Position numbers and translations under genes: made by a program. From contig WHSP01000003.1 of the NCBI GenBank assembly GCA_009380025.1, positions 30,644 through 94,643 on the forward strand: a stretch of DNA of 64,000 nucleotides, written 5' to 3'. The notes below the pieces were generated by a model. The model had not been told where the DNA came from. It was given only the letters and a program-made list of their open reading frames with translations, and did not search any database. Below, in pieces: positions 37,763 to 45,620 of the stretch. The stretch's first letter is position 1. Each line of letters starts with the position of its first letter. This stretch comes from Gemmatimonas sp. Its GTDB lineage: Bacteria > Gemmatimonadota > Gemmatimonadetes > Longimicrobiales > Longimicrobiaceae.

Positions 37763-39132
37763 GAGCTGACGGGGATTCCCTGGGCACGGACCCAACCCTC
37801 CATCGTCTCCCGAATCCGCTCGAGGGCCTCGGGAGTACGGGCTTCGTACCGAGCAACGAGCACGGGTTCCGTGTTGGACGCGCGAATCAAGCCCCAACCG
37901 TCGTCGAAGAGAACTCGCGCGCCGTCAACATCCACCACGTCGTGCTCGGTCGAGAAATGACGCACGGCGCGATCCACAATTTTCCATTTCCGCTCTTCCG
38001 AGGCGGGATATCGCAGCTCGGACGTCGAAACGAAGGTCGGAAAGGTGGCGATCCGCTGTGACATCGGCTCCGGTGAGCGCGACACGATCGAGATCAGCAG
38101 GCACGCCGCGTAGAGCGCATCATCAAAACCATAGTAGTCTTCGCCGAAGCAGATGTGCCCCGACAACTCTCCCGCGAGGAGTGCTCCCTCCTTTTTCATC
38201 CGCTCCTTGATCAGCGAATGCCCGGTCGCCGACATGATCGGCACCCCGCCGGCACCCTCGATCACCTCGGACAACGCTTGCGAGCACTTCACGTCGAAGA
38301 CGACCTTCTGACCGCTTCCGCGCCGTTCGAGCAAGTCGAGAGCGAAGAGAGCGAGCAGGGTGTCACCCCGAACGATCTCGCCTCTCTCGTCGACCGCGCC
38401 GATGCGATCCGCGTCCCCATCGAAAGCGATCCCGAGGTCTGCCCCCGACTCGACAACTCGAGCTCGCAGGTCGGCGAGGTTCTCATCCACCACCGGGTCC
38501 GGGTGATGGTTCGGAAACGTGCCGTCGGACTCGCAGAAGATGGGTATGATTCCGACCTTGGCACCGAGTGCCTGAAGGAGGTCAACCGCGACAACGCTCC
38601 CGGTACCGTTTCCGCAATCCACAACCACACGCACGGGCCGCTCCACGGGGAACCGGCCCGAAAGATCGGCGATATATGTGGGCAGGATATTCTTCGATTC
38701 CCAACCCCCCTGCCCGACTTCGAAGTCGCCTGCCTCGATGAGTCGCCGAACCTCCTGGATCGTCTCGCCGTAGATCGATCGACCTCCGATCGAGAGCTTG
38801 AAGCCATTGTATTCCGGAGGGTTGTGCGACCCCGTCACCTGGATCGCCCCATCGGCCTCGGCGACTGCCGATGCGAAGTAGAGAACCGGTGTGGGAACCA
38901 TACCGACGTCGATCACCTGGGCACCGACGGAGGTGAGACCGCTGCGGAGCGCAGAGGCCAGTTCATCGGAGCTGAGCCGGTTGTCCCGTCCGAGGGTGAC
39001 GCGCGGCCGACTGAATCCCTCGCGGCGCAACCTCGTACCGAATGCCCGGCCCAGGTCGGTGGCAACACCCGCATCGATGTCCTGACCGACGACGCCGCGA
39101 ACATCGTATTGTCGAAAGATGTGGGGGTTCAT
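37759..39132 (-). CDS. Phosphomannomutase/phosphoglucomutase
   Basis: A 457-residue alpha-D-phosphohexomutase. N-terminal IFRQYDVRGVVGQDI; phosphoserine loop VTGSHNPPEYNGFKL; metal-binding loop AFDGDADRIGAVD; sugar-binding GELSGHICF; phosphate-binding RASNTEPVLVARYEA. This is the complete active site. It fits the bifunctional PMM/PGM (AlgC) subgroup, which supplies mannose 1-P and glucose 1-P for surface polysaccharide. ATG 39132 has AGGTGG nine bases upstream; GTG 39144 is an alternative. Confidence 0.94.
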   Translation of the reverse strand: MNPHIFRQYDVRGVVGQDIDAGVATDLGRAFGTRLRREGFSRPRVTLGRDNRLSSDELASALRSGLTSVGAQVIDVGMVPTPVLYFASAVAEADGAIQVTGSHNPPEYNGFKLSIGGRSIYGETIQEVRRLIEAGDFEVGQGGWESKNILPTYIADLSGRFPVERPVRVVVDCGNGTGSVVAVDLLQALGAKVGIIPIFCESDGTFPNHHPDPVVDENLADLRARVVESGADLGIAFDGDADRIGAVDERGEIVRGDTLLALFALDLLERRGSGQKVVFDVKCSQALSEVIEGAGGVPIMSATGHSLIKERMKKEGALLAGELSGHICFGEDYYGFDDALYAACLLISIVSRSPEPMSQRIATFPTFVSTSELRYPASEERKWKIVDRAVRHFSTEHDVVDVDGARVLFDDGWGLIRASNTEPVLVARYEARTPEALERIRETMEGWVRAQGIPVSS

Positions 39133-39145
39133 CGGGATGGCCACC

Positions 39146-39571
39146 TCATTCGGCGTTTCGGGCGGCGCCCGACGCCGCCCCGTCGACCGGCACGGTCGCG
39201 ATGCACTCGATCTCGACCGAGCAGTCGCGAGGGAGCCTCGCCACCTGCACTGTCGACCGCGCCGGTCGGTGCCCACCGAAAAACCTACCATAGACTTCGT
39301 TCATCGCCACGAATTCCTCTAGGTCACGCAGGAAGACAGTCGTCTTCACGACATCGCCGAGTGATGCACCCGCAGCCCGAAGGACTTCCGTGAGGTTCTC
39401 GAGAACCCGTTCGGTCTGGACCCCGATGTCCCCTGCGACCACCTCTCCGGTGCCCGGGTCGAGGGGGATCTGGCCGGCGGTGTAGATCATCCCGCCGTGA
39501 ACAACGGCCTGGCTATAGGGCCCGATAGCGGCGGGCGCAGATTCAGTGGCGATGAGTCGGGTCTTCGGCAT
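39146..39571 (-). CDS. ridA: RidA-family reactive intermediate deaminase
   Basis: A 141-residue YjgF/YER057c/UK114 protein that hydrolyses reactive enamines and imines. It shows APAAIGPYSQAVVHGGMIYTAGQIPLDPGTGEVV (split by turns) and the substrate-anchoring Arg in RPARSTVQVARLPRD with the Glu of VEIECIAT. It has a short extra C-terminal tail. The start is one base after the rfaE1 stop, so they share a transcript. Confidence 0.92.
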   Translation of the reverse strand: MPKTRLIATESAPAAIGPYSQAVVHGGMIYTAGQIPLDPGTGEVVAGDIGVQTERVLENLTEVLRAAGASLGDVVKTTVFLRDLEEFVAMNEVYGRFFGGHRPARSTVQVARLPRDCSVEIECIATVPVDGAASGAARNAE

Positions 39572-39572
39572 T

Positions 39573-40580
39573 TTAAAAAGTGAGCTCGGCAAAGTGGCGC
39601 GAGAGGCTTTCCCGCACTTCCTCGGGCGAGACGGTGGCGACGCCGGGTTTACCGACCTCGATGGCGGCCGCGTAGTTGGCGAGCGTAGCTGCCTCCTCGA
39701 TCGTCGACCCAGCCGCCAGCGCGAGCGCGATAAAGGCAGTCACTGTATCGCCAGCGCCGGAGACGTCGAACACCTGGCGGGCGACGGCCGGGATCCGCAC
39801 CACAGACCGATCCGCCGACGCGACGACCATCCCGTCCTCCCCGAGCGTGACGAGGAGGTGCTCGCAGGAGAAACGCGAGCGAGCATTCTCGAGCCACCCA
39901 TCGTCCCGATGCTGAATGGGTACGGCGAGAGCGCTCGTGAGTTCGAGCGCGTTCGGCTTGAACACGGTTGCACCGCAGTACTCGAAGATGTGGCGAAACT
40001 TCGGATCGACGACGACTGGGATCCCGGCGGCTCGGGCGCCGTCGATCGCCATGCGGATCACGGAAGGCGCCAGCACCCCTTTGTTGTAGTCCTCCAGGAT
40101 CAACACATCGGCCGAGACGATCGACTCCAGAACCAGGCGTGCGACCTCCGCTGCGATATCGTCCGGCAAGTCGTCGTCGTGCTCCCGATCGAAGCGGACC
40201 ACCTGCTGACGTCGTGCCAGCACCCGCGTCTTCGTTGTCGTCGGCCGGTCGCCTCCGCTCACCAACCGAGCACGCACGGCCCCACCCTCCAACGCCTCGA
40301 TCTTCTGCCGGATCTGCTGTCCTGCCCCGTCGCGGCCAACGAAGCCGATGACATCGCACGCTGCGCCGAGCCGGAGAACGTTGGCGGCTACATTGGCTGC
40401 CCCACCGAGAGCGCTCCGCTCATCCTGGACGTGGACGACCGGAACAGGCGCTTCCGGTGAGATGCGCTGAACCGAGCCCGCGAGGTAGATATCGAGCATC
40501 AGATCTCCGACCACCACGGCGCGCACGTCCGCGGTGCGAGCCAGCAAGTCCTCCAACCGGTCCAATCCGAAAGCAGACAT
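39573..40580 (-). CDS. D-glycero-beta-D-manno-heptose-7-phosphate kinase (RfaE1-type)
   Basis: A 335-residue PfkB-family kinase matching the N-terminal half of E. coli HldE. The early VVVGDLMLDIYLAGSVQRISPEAPVPVV (split by turns), the LGGAANVAANVLRLG, ILEDYNKGVL and the PfkB signature DVSGAGDTVTAF are visible. It phosphorylates heptose 7-phosphate at C1 on the way to ADP-heptose. The cytidylyltransferase-fold half of HldE is absent, so a separate RfaE2 must exist elsewhere. ATG 40580 is about 46 bases from the promoter start predicted here. Confidence 0.9.
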   Translation of the reverse strand: MSAFGLDRLEDLLARTADVRAVVVGDLMLDIYLAGSVQRISPEAPVPVVHVQDERSALGGAANVAANVLRLGAACDVIGFVGRDGAGQQIRQKIEALEGGAVRARLVSGGDRPTTTKTRVLARRQQVVRFDREHDDDLPDDIAAEVARLVLESIVSADVLILEDYNKGVLAPSVIRMAIDGARAAGIPVVVDPKFRHIFEYCGATVFKPNALELTSALAVPIQHRDDGWLENARSRFSCEHLLVTLGEDGMVVASADRSVVRIPAVARQVFDVSGAGDTVTAFIALALAAGSTIEEAATLANYAAAIEVGKPGVATVSPEEVRESLSRHFAELTF

Positions 40581-40632
40581 GGCGTTGTGGGGTACTCGGG
40601 GTACGTCGCCCAGGGGCGCATCCGGGCCGGAG

Positions 40633-40661
40633 AATGTAACTCCTGTTGCGCGAACGTGTAA
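40633..40661 (-). promoter_or_regulatory. Sigma-70-type promoter for rfaE1-ridA-hexomutase-UPF0182
   Basis: On the minus strand TTACAC (40661-40656), 17 bases, TACATT (40638-40633). The -10 TACATT equals that of the PtsN-like gene promoter. The expected start is near 40626, leaving a 46-base leader. Confidence 0.55.
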
Positions 40662-40758
40662 AGCTGAGTCCGAGGCGTAGCGGTGGGCCGATCCGCACGA
40701 TATTTGCGCCTCGATCCTCCTTGCGACGGCCGGTGATCCCCTGCAACCAACGGAGACA

Positions 40759-43056
40759 ATGGCAGAGACCGAGGACGCGGGCATTCGTCTCCAGGTGGCG
40801 GGGACCAAGCCGGAGGATGTCGGCAAAGGCGTCGCTCGGCTGGGCCGAGGAGCGTTGGATCGCCTGGGGATCTCGGAGGGGGACGTCGTCGAGATCACGG
40901 GCAAGCGTTCGACTGCCGCGATCGCGCTCTCCCCCTACAACGAAGACGTCGGTCTCGAATTGATCCGGCTCGACGGGCTCCAGCGGGCGAACGCCGACGT
41001 CGGCATGGGAGACCACGTCGAGGTCAAGAAGGCGGACGTCAAGGCTGCCCGCCGGATCAGCATAGCGCCCGCACAAAAGAACGTCCGCCTCAGTGGATCT
41101 CCGGAACTACTCCGTCGTACGCTCTTCCGTCGGCCGCTCGTCGCGGGCGATGTCGTTTCGACCGCCGTCTACCAGCGCACACAAACACCTACCAGCACGG
41201 GTGTACAACCGGAGGACATCTTCCGAACGTTCTTCCAGCAGCCCGCGTTCGCCCTTCAGGAGATCCGGTTGATCGTCGTGGCGACCGTGCCTCGCGGCGT
41301 CGTCCAGGTCGCCGCCGATACCGAGATCGAGCTCCTGCCGGAGTATACAGAACCACAAGAAACGCGAAGAGCGGACGTCACCTACGACGACTTGGGTGGC
41401 CTGGGGGGGACGATCGACCAGGTCCGCGAAATGATCGAGCTCCCGCTGAAGCACCCGGAGCTCTTCCAGCGGCTCGGCATCGATCCGCCGAAGGGCGTCC
41501 TGCTCCACGGACCCCCGGGTACGGGGAAGACCCTTCTGGCTCGAGCCGTCGCCAACGAGGCGGATGCCAACTTCCTAAGCATCGCCGGCCCTGAGATCAT
41601 GGGCCGACACTACGGGGAGTCCGAGCAGCGGCTGCGCGAAGTATTTCAACAGGCGCAGCAGCAGGCTCCCTCGATCGTGTTCATCGATGAGATCGACTCG
41701 ATCGCGCCCAAGCGATCCGAGGTGACCGGTGAACTGGAACGTCGGGTCGTCGCCCAACTTCTAACCCTGATGGATGGGCTCGAACCCCGGCAGAACGTCG
41801 TCGTCATCGGGGCCACGAACCGACTGAACGCCATCGACGAAGCACTTCGTCGCCCGGGGCGCTTCGACCGGGAGATCGTGATCGGCGTCCCGGACTATAC
41901 CGGAAGGCGGCAGGTCCTGGCGATTCATACGCGCGGCATGCCCCTGGCCGAGGACGTTCAGGTCGACGAGCTCGCCAAGACGACCTACGGCTTCGTCGGT
42001 GCCGATCTCTCCGCGCTGACCCGCGAGGCCGCCATGGAGGCGCTTCGCCGCCACCTCCCGAGCATCGACCTGGACGGCGGCGAGATTCCGGGTGAGGTGC
42101 TGGAGGCGATCCGCGTGGAGCGTAACGACTTCCTTGGCGCGCTCAAGAGGGTGCAGCCCTCCGCAATGCGCGAGATCATGATCCAGGTCCCCGACGTCGG
42201 ATGGGACGACATCGGCGGCCTCGACGAGGCGAAGCGGGCCCTCCAGGAGGGCATCGAGCTCCCGTTGCAACACGGCGACGCGTTTCGGCGGCTCGGGATC
42301 CGCCCGGCCAATGGTTTTCTCCTCTATGGCCCTCCCGGAACGGGCAAGACCCTGCTCGCGAAGGCGGTCGCCCGGGAGGCGGAGGCCAACTTCATCGCCA
42401 CGAAATCCTCCGACTTGCTCTCGAAATGGTATGGTGAGTCCGAGCAGCAGATCTCCAGGCTGTTCGCGCGGGCGCGCCAGGTAGCACCGACGATCCTGTT
42501 CATCGACGAGATCGATTCCCTCGCCCCGCAGCGCGGGGGCGGCCTCGGCGAGCCAGCCGTCACTGAACGTGTCGTGAACACCATGCTCGCCGAGATCGAC
42601 GGACTCGAAGAGCTCCAGGGTGTCATCGTCGTCGGCGCTACGAATCGCCCCACCCTCCTGGATCCGGCGCTCCTCCGGCCCGGCCGCTTCGACGAACTCG
42701 TCTATGTTTCCGTTCCCAATCTCGAGGGCCGTCTTCAGATCCTGAAGATCCACACCGCCGAAATGCCACTCGCCCCCGATGTCGACATCGAAAGTCTCGC
42801 GGATCGAACCCAGGGCTACACCGGCGCGGATCTCGAGGACCTCACGCGCCGCGCAGGCTTGAACGCCCTCCGGGATAGCCTCGAGGCGAACCTCATCCCG
42901 ATGCGTTACTTCGACGCTGCTCTGAAAGAAACGCGCGCCTCGGTAACTCCCGATATGGAGCGCGAGTACGAACGGGTCGCTGAGGAGCTGAAGAGAGAGG
43001 GTCCCGAGGGCAGGAGAATCGGGTTCCGCGCACCGCCTCCAAAGGGTGAAGGGTGA
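40759..43056 (+). CDS. Cdc48/VCP-type double AAA+ ATPase
   Basis: A 765-residue protein with the full Cdc48 layout: an N domain at residues ~5-190 (double-psi barrel: GRGALDRLGISEGDVVEITG), then two AAA+ modules. Walker A motifs GPPGTGKTLLAR (near residue 251) and GPPGTGKTLLAK (near 524) and Walker B motifs IVFIDEIDSIAPKR and ILFIDEIDSLAPQR are intact, as are arginine fingers in RRPGRFDRE and RPGRFDELV. Archaeal and eukaryotic Cdc48 unfold proteins for degradation; bacterial copies are patchy and probably acquired from archaea. ATG 40759 has GGAG upstream. The stop lies within a tandem repeat. Confidence 0.93.
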   Translation: MAETEDAGIRLQVAGTKPEDVGKGVARLGRGALDRLGISEGDVVEITGKRSTAAIALSPYNEDVGLELIRLDGLQRANADVGMGDHVEVKKADVKAARRISIAPAQKNVRLSGSPELLRRTLFRRPLVAGDVVSTAVYQRTQTPTSTGVQPEDIFRTFFQQPAFALQEIRLIVVATVPRGVVQVAADTEIELLPEYTEPQETRRADVTYDDLGGLGGTIDQVREMIELPLKHPELFQRLGIDPPKGVLLHGPPGTGKTLLARAVANEADANFLSIAGPEIMGRHYGESEQRLREVFQQAQQQAPSIVFIDEIDSIAPKRSEVTGELERRVVAQLLTLMDGLEPRQNVVVIGATNRLNAIDEALRRPGRFDREIVIGVPDYTGRRQVLAIHTRGMPLAEDVQVDELAKTTYGFVGADLSALTREAAMEALRRHLPSIDLDGGEIPGEVLEAIRVERNDFLGALKRVQPSAMREIMIQVPDVGWDDIGGLDEAKRALQEGIELPLQHGDAFRRLGIRPANGFLLYGPPGTGKTLLAKAVAREAEANFIATKSSDLLSKWYGESEQQISRLFARARQVAPTILFIDEIDSLAPQRGGGLGEPAVTERVVNTMLAEIDGLEELQGVIVVGATNRPTLLDPALLRPGRFDELVYVSVPNLEGRLQILKIHTAEMPLAPDVDIESLADRTQGYTGADLEDLTRRAGLNALRDSLEANLIPMRYFDAALKETRASVTPDMEREYERVAEELKREGPEGRRIGFRAPPPKGEG

Positions 43057-43102
43057 AGGGTGAAGGGTGAAGAGGCGAAGAGGCGAAGAGGCGAAGAGGC
43101 GA
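43043..43102 (+). repeat. Tandem microsatellite (AGGGTGA)x4 then (AGAGGCGA)x4
   Basis: Four perfect 7-base units at 43043-43070 run straight into four perfect 8-base units at 43071-43102. The Cdc48 stop codon (43054-43056) lies within the second AGGGTGA unit, so unit number can change the C-terminus. The rest lies between this gene and ssrA. Confidence 0.93.
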
Positions 43103-43121
43103 ACTTGGACCAACCACGAAT

Positions 43122-43150
43122 GCGCCCCGGCGGATGATTCGCCGGGGCGC
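43122..43150 (-). terminator. Hairpin between cdc48 and ssrA
   Basis: GCGCCCCGGCG at 43122-43132 pairs perfectly with CGCCGGGGCGC at 43140-43150 around GATGATT. The stem has 11 GC-rich pairs and lies 10 bases past the 3' end of tmRNA. A clear T run is missing, but it could stop transcription from both converging genes. Confidence 0.6.
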
Positions 43151-43159
43151 CAGATATTA

Positions 43160-43524
43160 TGGAGGTGAGGGGATTCGAACCCCTGTCCGCCTACAGATCC
43201 CTCGCTGCCTCTACATGCGTATTTCGCTGTTCCAATCTCGCCCGTTCGTCGGTCGGCGAACCACCTCGAACGAACCAGCCGCGAAATTCTCACCGTCGAC
43301 GTCGCGACCCCGTCGAACAGCCAGCCCGACTTAGATGGTGCCCGGCAACCCGCCTCGGGCGGGCCGATCACCGGACAGGCGCATCAATCAGCTAGAAGCC
43401 GATTACGCAGCCAAAGCGAAGTTATCGTTCGCAATTACAAAAGGTTCCCAAAGGTTTAGCGAGGTTCTGGGACCTCGGCACGCAGCAACGACTTCACCGT
43501 ACACGTCGAAGCCAAGTCACCCCC
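43160..43524 (-). ncRNA. ssrA: tmRNA (ssrA)
   Basis: A 365-base transfer-messenger RNA that rescues stalled ribosomes. The 5' end GGGGGTGACTTGGCTTCGACG is split here as GGGGGTGAC then TTGGCTTCGACG; the GGGGGTG end pairs with the 3' CACCTCC (one G-U pair) to form the tRNA-like acceptor. The T arm is GGACAGGGGTTCGAATCCCC. The tag frame (43403-43432) reads ANDNFALAA then TAA, with the AL-A-A ending that proteases recognise. The 3' CCA is not encoded (the discriminator A is followed by TAA) and must be added. Confidence 0.97.
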
Positions 43525-43544
43525 GAGTTTTCAATCAGCATATA

Positions 43545-43573
43545 AATATAGCGCCCGTAATCATTTGGCGCAA
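43545..43573 (-). promoter_or_regulatory. Probable tmRNA promoter
   Basis: On the minus strand TTGCGC (43573-43568), 17 bases, TATATT (43550-43545), about 20 bases before the mature tmRNA 5' end. A precursor leader trimmed by RNase P would be expected. A second TATA-like hexamer TATATG lies closer. Confidence 0.55.
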
Positions 43574-43594
43574 GCGATCCTGGCCGTTTGGCTA

Positions 43595-43673
43595 CCGGTT
43601 ACCAGGTACTCCTCACCTACTCCACTATCCGACTTGGCGCCTGACCCGCTGGCATCCGGCAACTGGCAACCGG
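43595..43673. repeat. Inverted repeat pair CCGGTTACCAG / CTGGCAACCGG
   Basis: CCGGTTACCAG at 43595-43605 and CTGGCAACCGG at 43663-43673 are inverted copies (10 of 11 match), with a further CCGGCAACTGG-type copy adjacent at 43656. They lie between the ssrA promoter and the dus stop and could form a stem past dus. The pattern resembles degraded minisatellite sequence. Confidence 0.45.
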
Positions 43674-43690
43674 TCACTTCGGGTCGCGAA

Positions 43691-44689
43691 TCAGGCCGCC
43701 AACGCAGTAGCCGATTCCTCGGCGTAGCGTTCGAGGAGGGAGTCGACCTCGACCAGCTTCCTGACGCCGAAGAGCTCCTGACGGAGCTGACGCCCGTTCG
43801 GAAGGCCTTTGGTGTACCAGCCGAGGTGCTTGCGGAACTCGATCATGGCCTTCTCTTCGTCACGCTCGAACGCGATAGCGAGCTGGGCATGTTCGCGAAC
43901 CATATCGAAGCGCTCGCGGACAAACGGATCGAGGGGGATCGGCTTGCCGTCCAAGGCGGCGCGTGCTTGCCCGAAGATCCAGGGCGCACCGTGGGAGCCT
44001 CGGGCAATCATGATCCCCGCACAGCCGGTATGCTCCCGAAGCCGGAGCGCGTCGGCACCGTTCCAGACGTCGCCGTTCCCGACGACCGGGATGTCGAGCG
44101 CGTCAACGACCGCGGCGATCTCGTCCCAGTCAGCGGATCCGCCGTACATCTGGGTTCGGGTGCGGGCGTGCAACGTGAGGACTGCGGCGCCGGCGTCCTG
44201 ACAGCGGAGCGCGATCTCGACGGGGTTGCGCAGTTCCTCGCTCCAGCCACTTCGAATCTTGACTGTCGTCGGGATACGAGTCGCGGCCGCGACCGAGCGG
44301 ATGATCTGCTGGACGAGATCGAGATCGCGGAGGCATCCCGAGCCACCGTTCCGCTTCACGACCTTCTTGACGGGGCACCCAAAGTTGAGGTCGAGGAAGT
44401 CGGGGCCGTAGACGTCCTCGACCAGTGCCGCCGCCTCCGCCATCGCAGCGGGCTCCGCACCGAAGATCTGGATCCCGATCGGGCGCTCGTCATCGTCGAA
44501 GCGGAGATACTCGTGGGTTCGGGGGTCGTTCCTGCGAATCCCTTCGGAAGACACGAACTCGGAGACGACGACGTCCGCTCCGTAGCTTCGGCAGAGCCTT
44601 CGAAACGGCGACTCGCTCACCCCGGCCTGGGGCGCCAGATAGAGCGGAACGCGATCGCTCTCGAGAAGATCCAGAAAGTTCGGCTTCAT
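43691..44689 (-). CDS. dus: tRNA-dihydrouridine synthase
   Basis: A 332-residue flavoenzyme reducing uridines in the D loop of tRNA. It begins with VPLYLAPQAGVSESPFRRLC, and has the catalytic cysteine in LDLNFGCPVKKVVKRNGG (Cys ~105), KIRSGW, the flavin-phosphate region GNGDVWNGADALRL and IMIARGSHGAPWIFGQA. It is closest to the DusB type. The promoter at 44696-44724 predicts transcription starting at the ATG itself (44689), so the very long upstream open frame is spurious. Confidence 0.93.
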   Translation of the reverse strand: MKPNFLDLLESDRVPLYLAPQAGVSESPFRRLCRSYGADVVVSEFVSSEGIRRNDPRTHEYLRFDDDERPIGIQIFGAEPAAMAEAAALVEDVYGPDFLDLNFGCPVKKVVKRNGGSGCLRDLDLVQQIIRSVAAATRIPTTVKIRSGWSEELRNPVEIALRCQDAGAAVLTLHARTRTQMYGGSADWDEIAAVVDALDIPVVGNGDVWNGADALRLREHTGCAGIMIARGSHGAPWIFGQARAALDGKPIPLDPFVRERFDMVREHAQLAIAFERDEEKAMIEFRKHLGWYTKGLPNGRQLRQELFGVRKLVEVDSLLERYAEESATALAA

Positions 44690-44695
44690 AGCTAC

Positions 44696-44724
44696 AAAAT
44701 AACCGACTTCTCCGATCCCCTCAA
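44696..44724 (-). promoter_or_regulatory. Sigma-70-type promoter for dus, predicted leaderless
   Basis: On the minus strand TTGAGG (44724-44719), 17 bases, TATTTT (44701-44696), then six bases to the dus ATG at 44689. Transcription would start at or beside the A of ATG. Confidence 0.62.
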
Positions 44725-45080
44725 CGCAGAGCCGCGCTCGAGGGTGTCGGGGCGGTAGCGCTTCGCCAGCGTAACTTTCTTCAGAGCGCGGGCCCCATCG
44801 GGCGAGAAACCAGGCCGCTAGCGGAGTCAGGACCGTGAAAGGGGTCATGATACGACCTTGGGTTCGGGCCGATCTCGTTGCCGTACACGTTCCCGTCATT
44901 GCCCCGGGGACGTGTACGAGAACGGGAACGCAGTCCCGACAGGACGTTTCTTCGGAGCGCGGGCCCCTTGCCCGCGTCGACAGCACCTCCAGGGACGGGC
45001 GCTCGCGCGCCCAGGGAGTCTCCCGCCGGGACCAGCCGCGACGGTCGTCCTTTCCATCGCCCCCCGGCGTTGGCTGCGTT

Positions 45081-45109
45081 TTGACACTCGTGGACGGGAT
45101 CTTTACATT
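45081..45109 (+). promoter_or_regulatory. Sigma-70-type promoter for the PtsN-like gene
   Basis: A perfect TTGACA at 45081-45086, 17 bases, TACATT at 45104-45109. The expected start near 45116 gives a 46-base leader containing the ribosome site CCGGAGGAC. Confidence 0.72.
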
Positions 45110-45161
45110 TCGAATTCCTTTTCCGCATTTGAGATCCGGTTTATCCGGAGGACAGTCTATC

Positions 45162-45614
45162 ATGGAGCTTAGGGAGTTCTTTTCCGAGGACGTGGTGAAG
45201 CTCGATCTGGAGAGCGCGACCAAAGACGACGTCCTCAAAGAGATGATCGGGTTGTTGCAGCTTGACGAAAAATCGGAGAGCATTCTGTACAAGATGTTGA
45301 AGCGTCGCGAGAATTTGGGGTCGACGGGCATCGGCAAAGGGATCGCCATCCCGCACTGTCGTTCCCTGGTAGTGAACCGTCTGCGAGTCGCGTTCGGGAG
45401 AAAGCCGGGAGGGCTGGACTTTCGGGCCATCGACGAACAACCTGTTCGAAACATTTTCCTCATCGTCGCTCCACCCCTGGAAGTATCCAACCAGTACCTG
45501 CCTGTCCTCGGAAAAATCGCACAATTCTCCAAGGAGCAGGACGTTCCCACGCGCCTGGAACAGATCTCCACGTCCCGAGAGTTCCTCTCGCTCCTCGAGG
45601 AAAAGAGGATCTGA
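45162..45614 (+). CDS. ptsN: PtsN-like PTS EIIA (nitrogen-PTS type)
   Basis: A 150-residue EIIA-2 domain protein. The phosphorylatable His is in STGIGKGIAIPHCRSL, the signature of EIIA-Ntr and EIIA-Fru. VAFGRKPGGLDFRAIDEQPVR and FLIVAPPLEVSNQYLPVLGKIA follow the family pattern. With no fused permease it is likely regulatory, as PtsN is in proteobacteria, taking phosphate from HPr (encoded at 51073). ATG 45162 has GGAGG upstream. The expected nitrogen-PTS neighbour rpoN is 34 kb away. Confidence 0.85.
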   Translation: MELREFFSEDVVKLDLESATKDDVLKEMIGLLQLDEKSESILYKMLKRRENLGSTGIGKGIAIPHCRSLVVNRLRVAFGRKPGGLDFRAIDEQPVRNIFLIVAPPLEVSNQYLPVLGKIAQFSKEQDVPTRLEQISTSREFLSLLEEKRI

Positions 45615-45620
45615 ACCGCT

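Larger units (their letters stand above)
44690..45161. other. 472-base intergenic region with repeats and nested dyads
   Basis: No gene is supported here. It holds the dus and ptsN promoters at its two ends. TTTCTTC(A/G)GAGCGCGGGCCCC occurs twice, at 44776-44796 and 44947-44967. Between them are interlocked inverted repeats: CGTACACGT (44882-44890) with ACGTGTACG (44910-44918), and CGTTCCCGT (44888-44896) with ACGGGAACG (44922-44930). Their order (A, B, A', B') means the two hairpins exclude each other or form a pseudoknot. The open frame joining this region to ptsN lacks family sequence. Confidence 0.7.

Noticed and set aside
41761..43371. 536-residue open frame antisense to the Cdc48 gene
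   Set aside because: It is the mirror of a GC-rich coding frame; its composition shows no domain, and it runs into ssrA.
44835..45161. In-frame upstream extension of the PtsN-like gene
   Set aside because: The promoter at 45081-45109 and the ribosome site before ATG 45162 place the start there; the extension contains the repeats and has no EIIA sequence.
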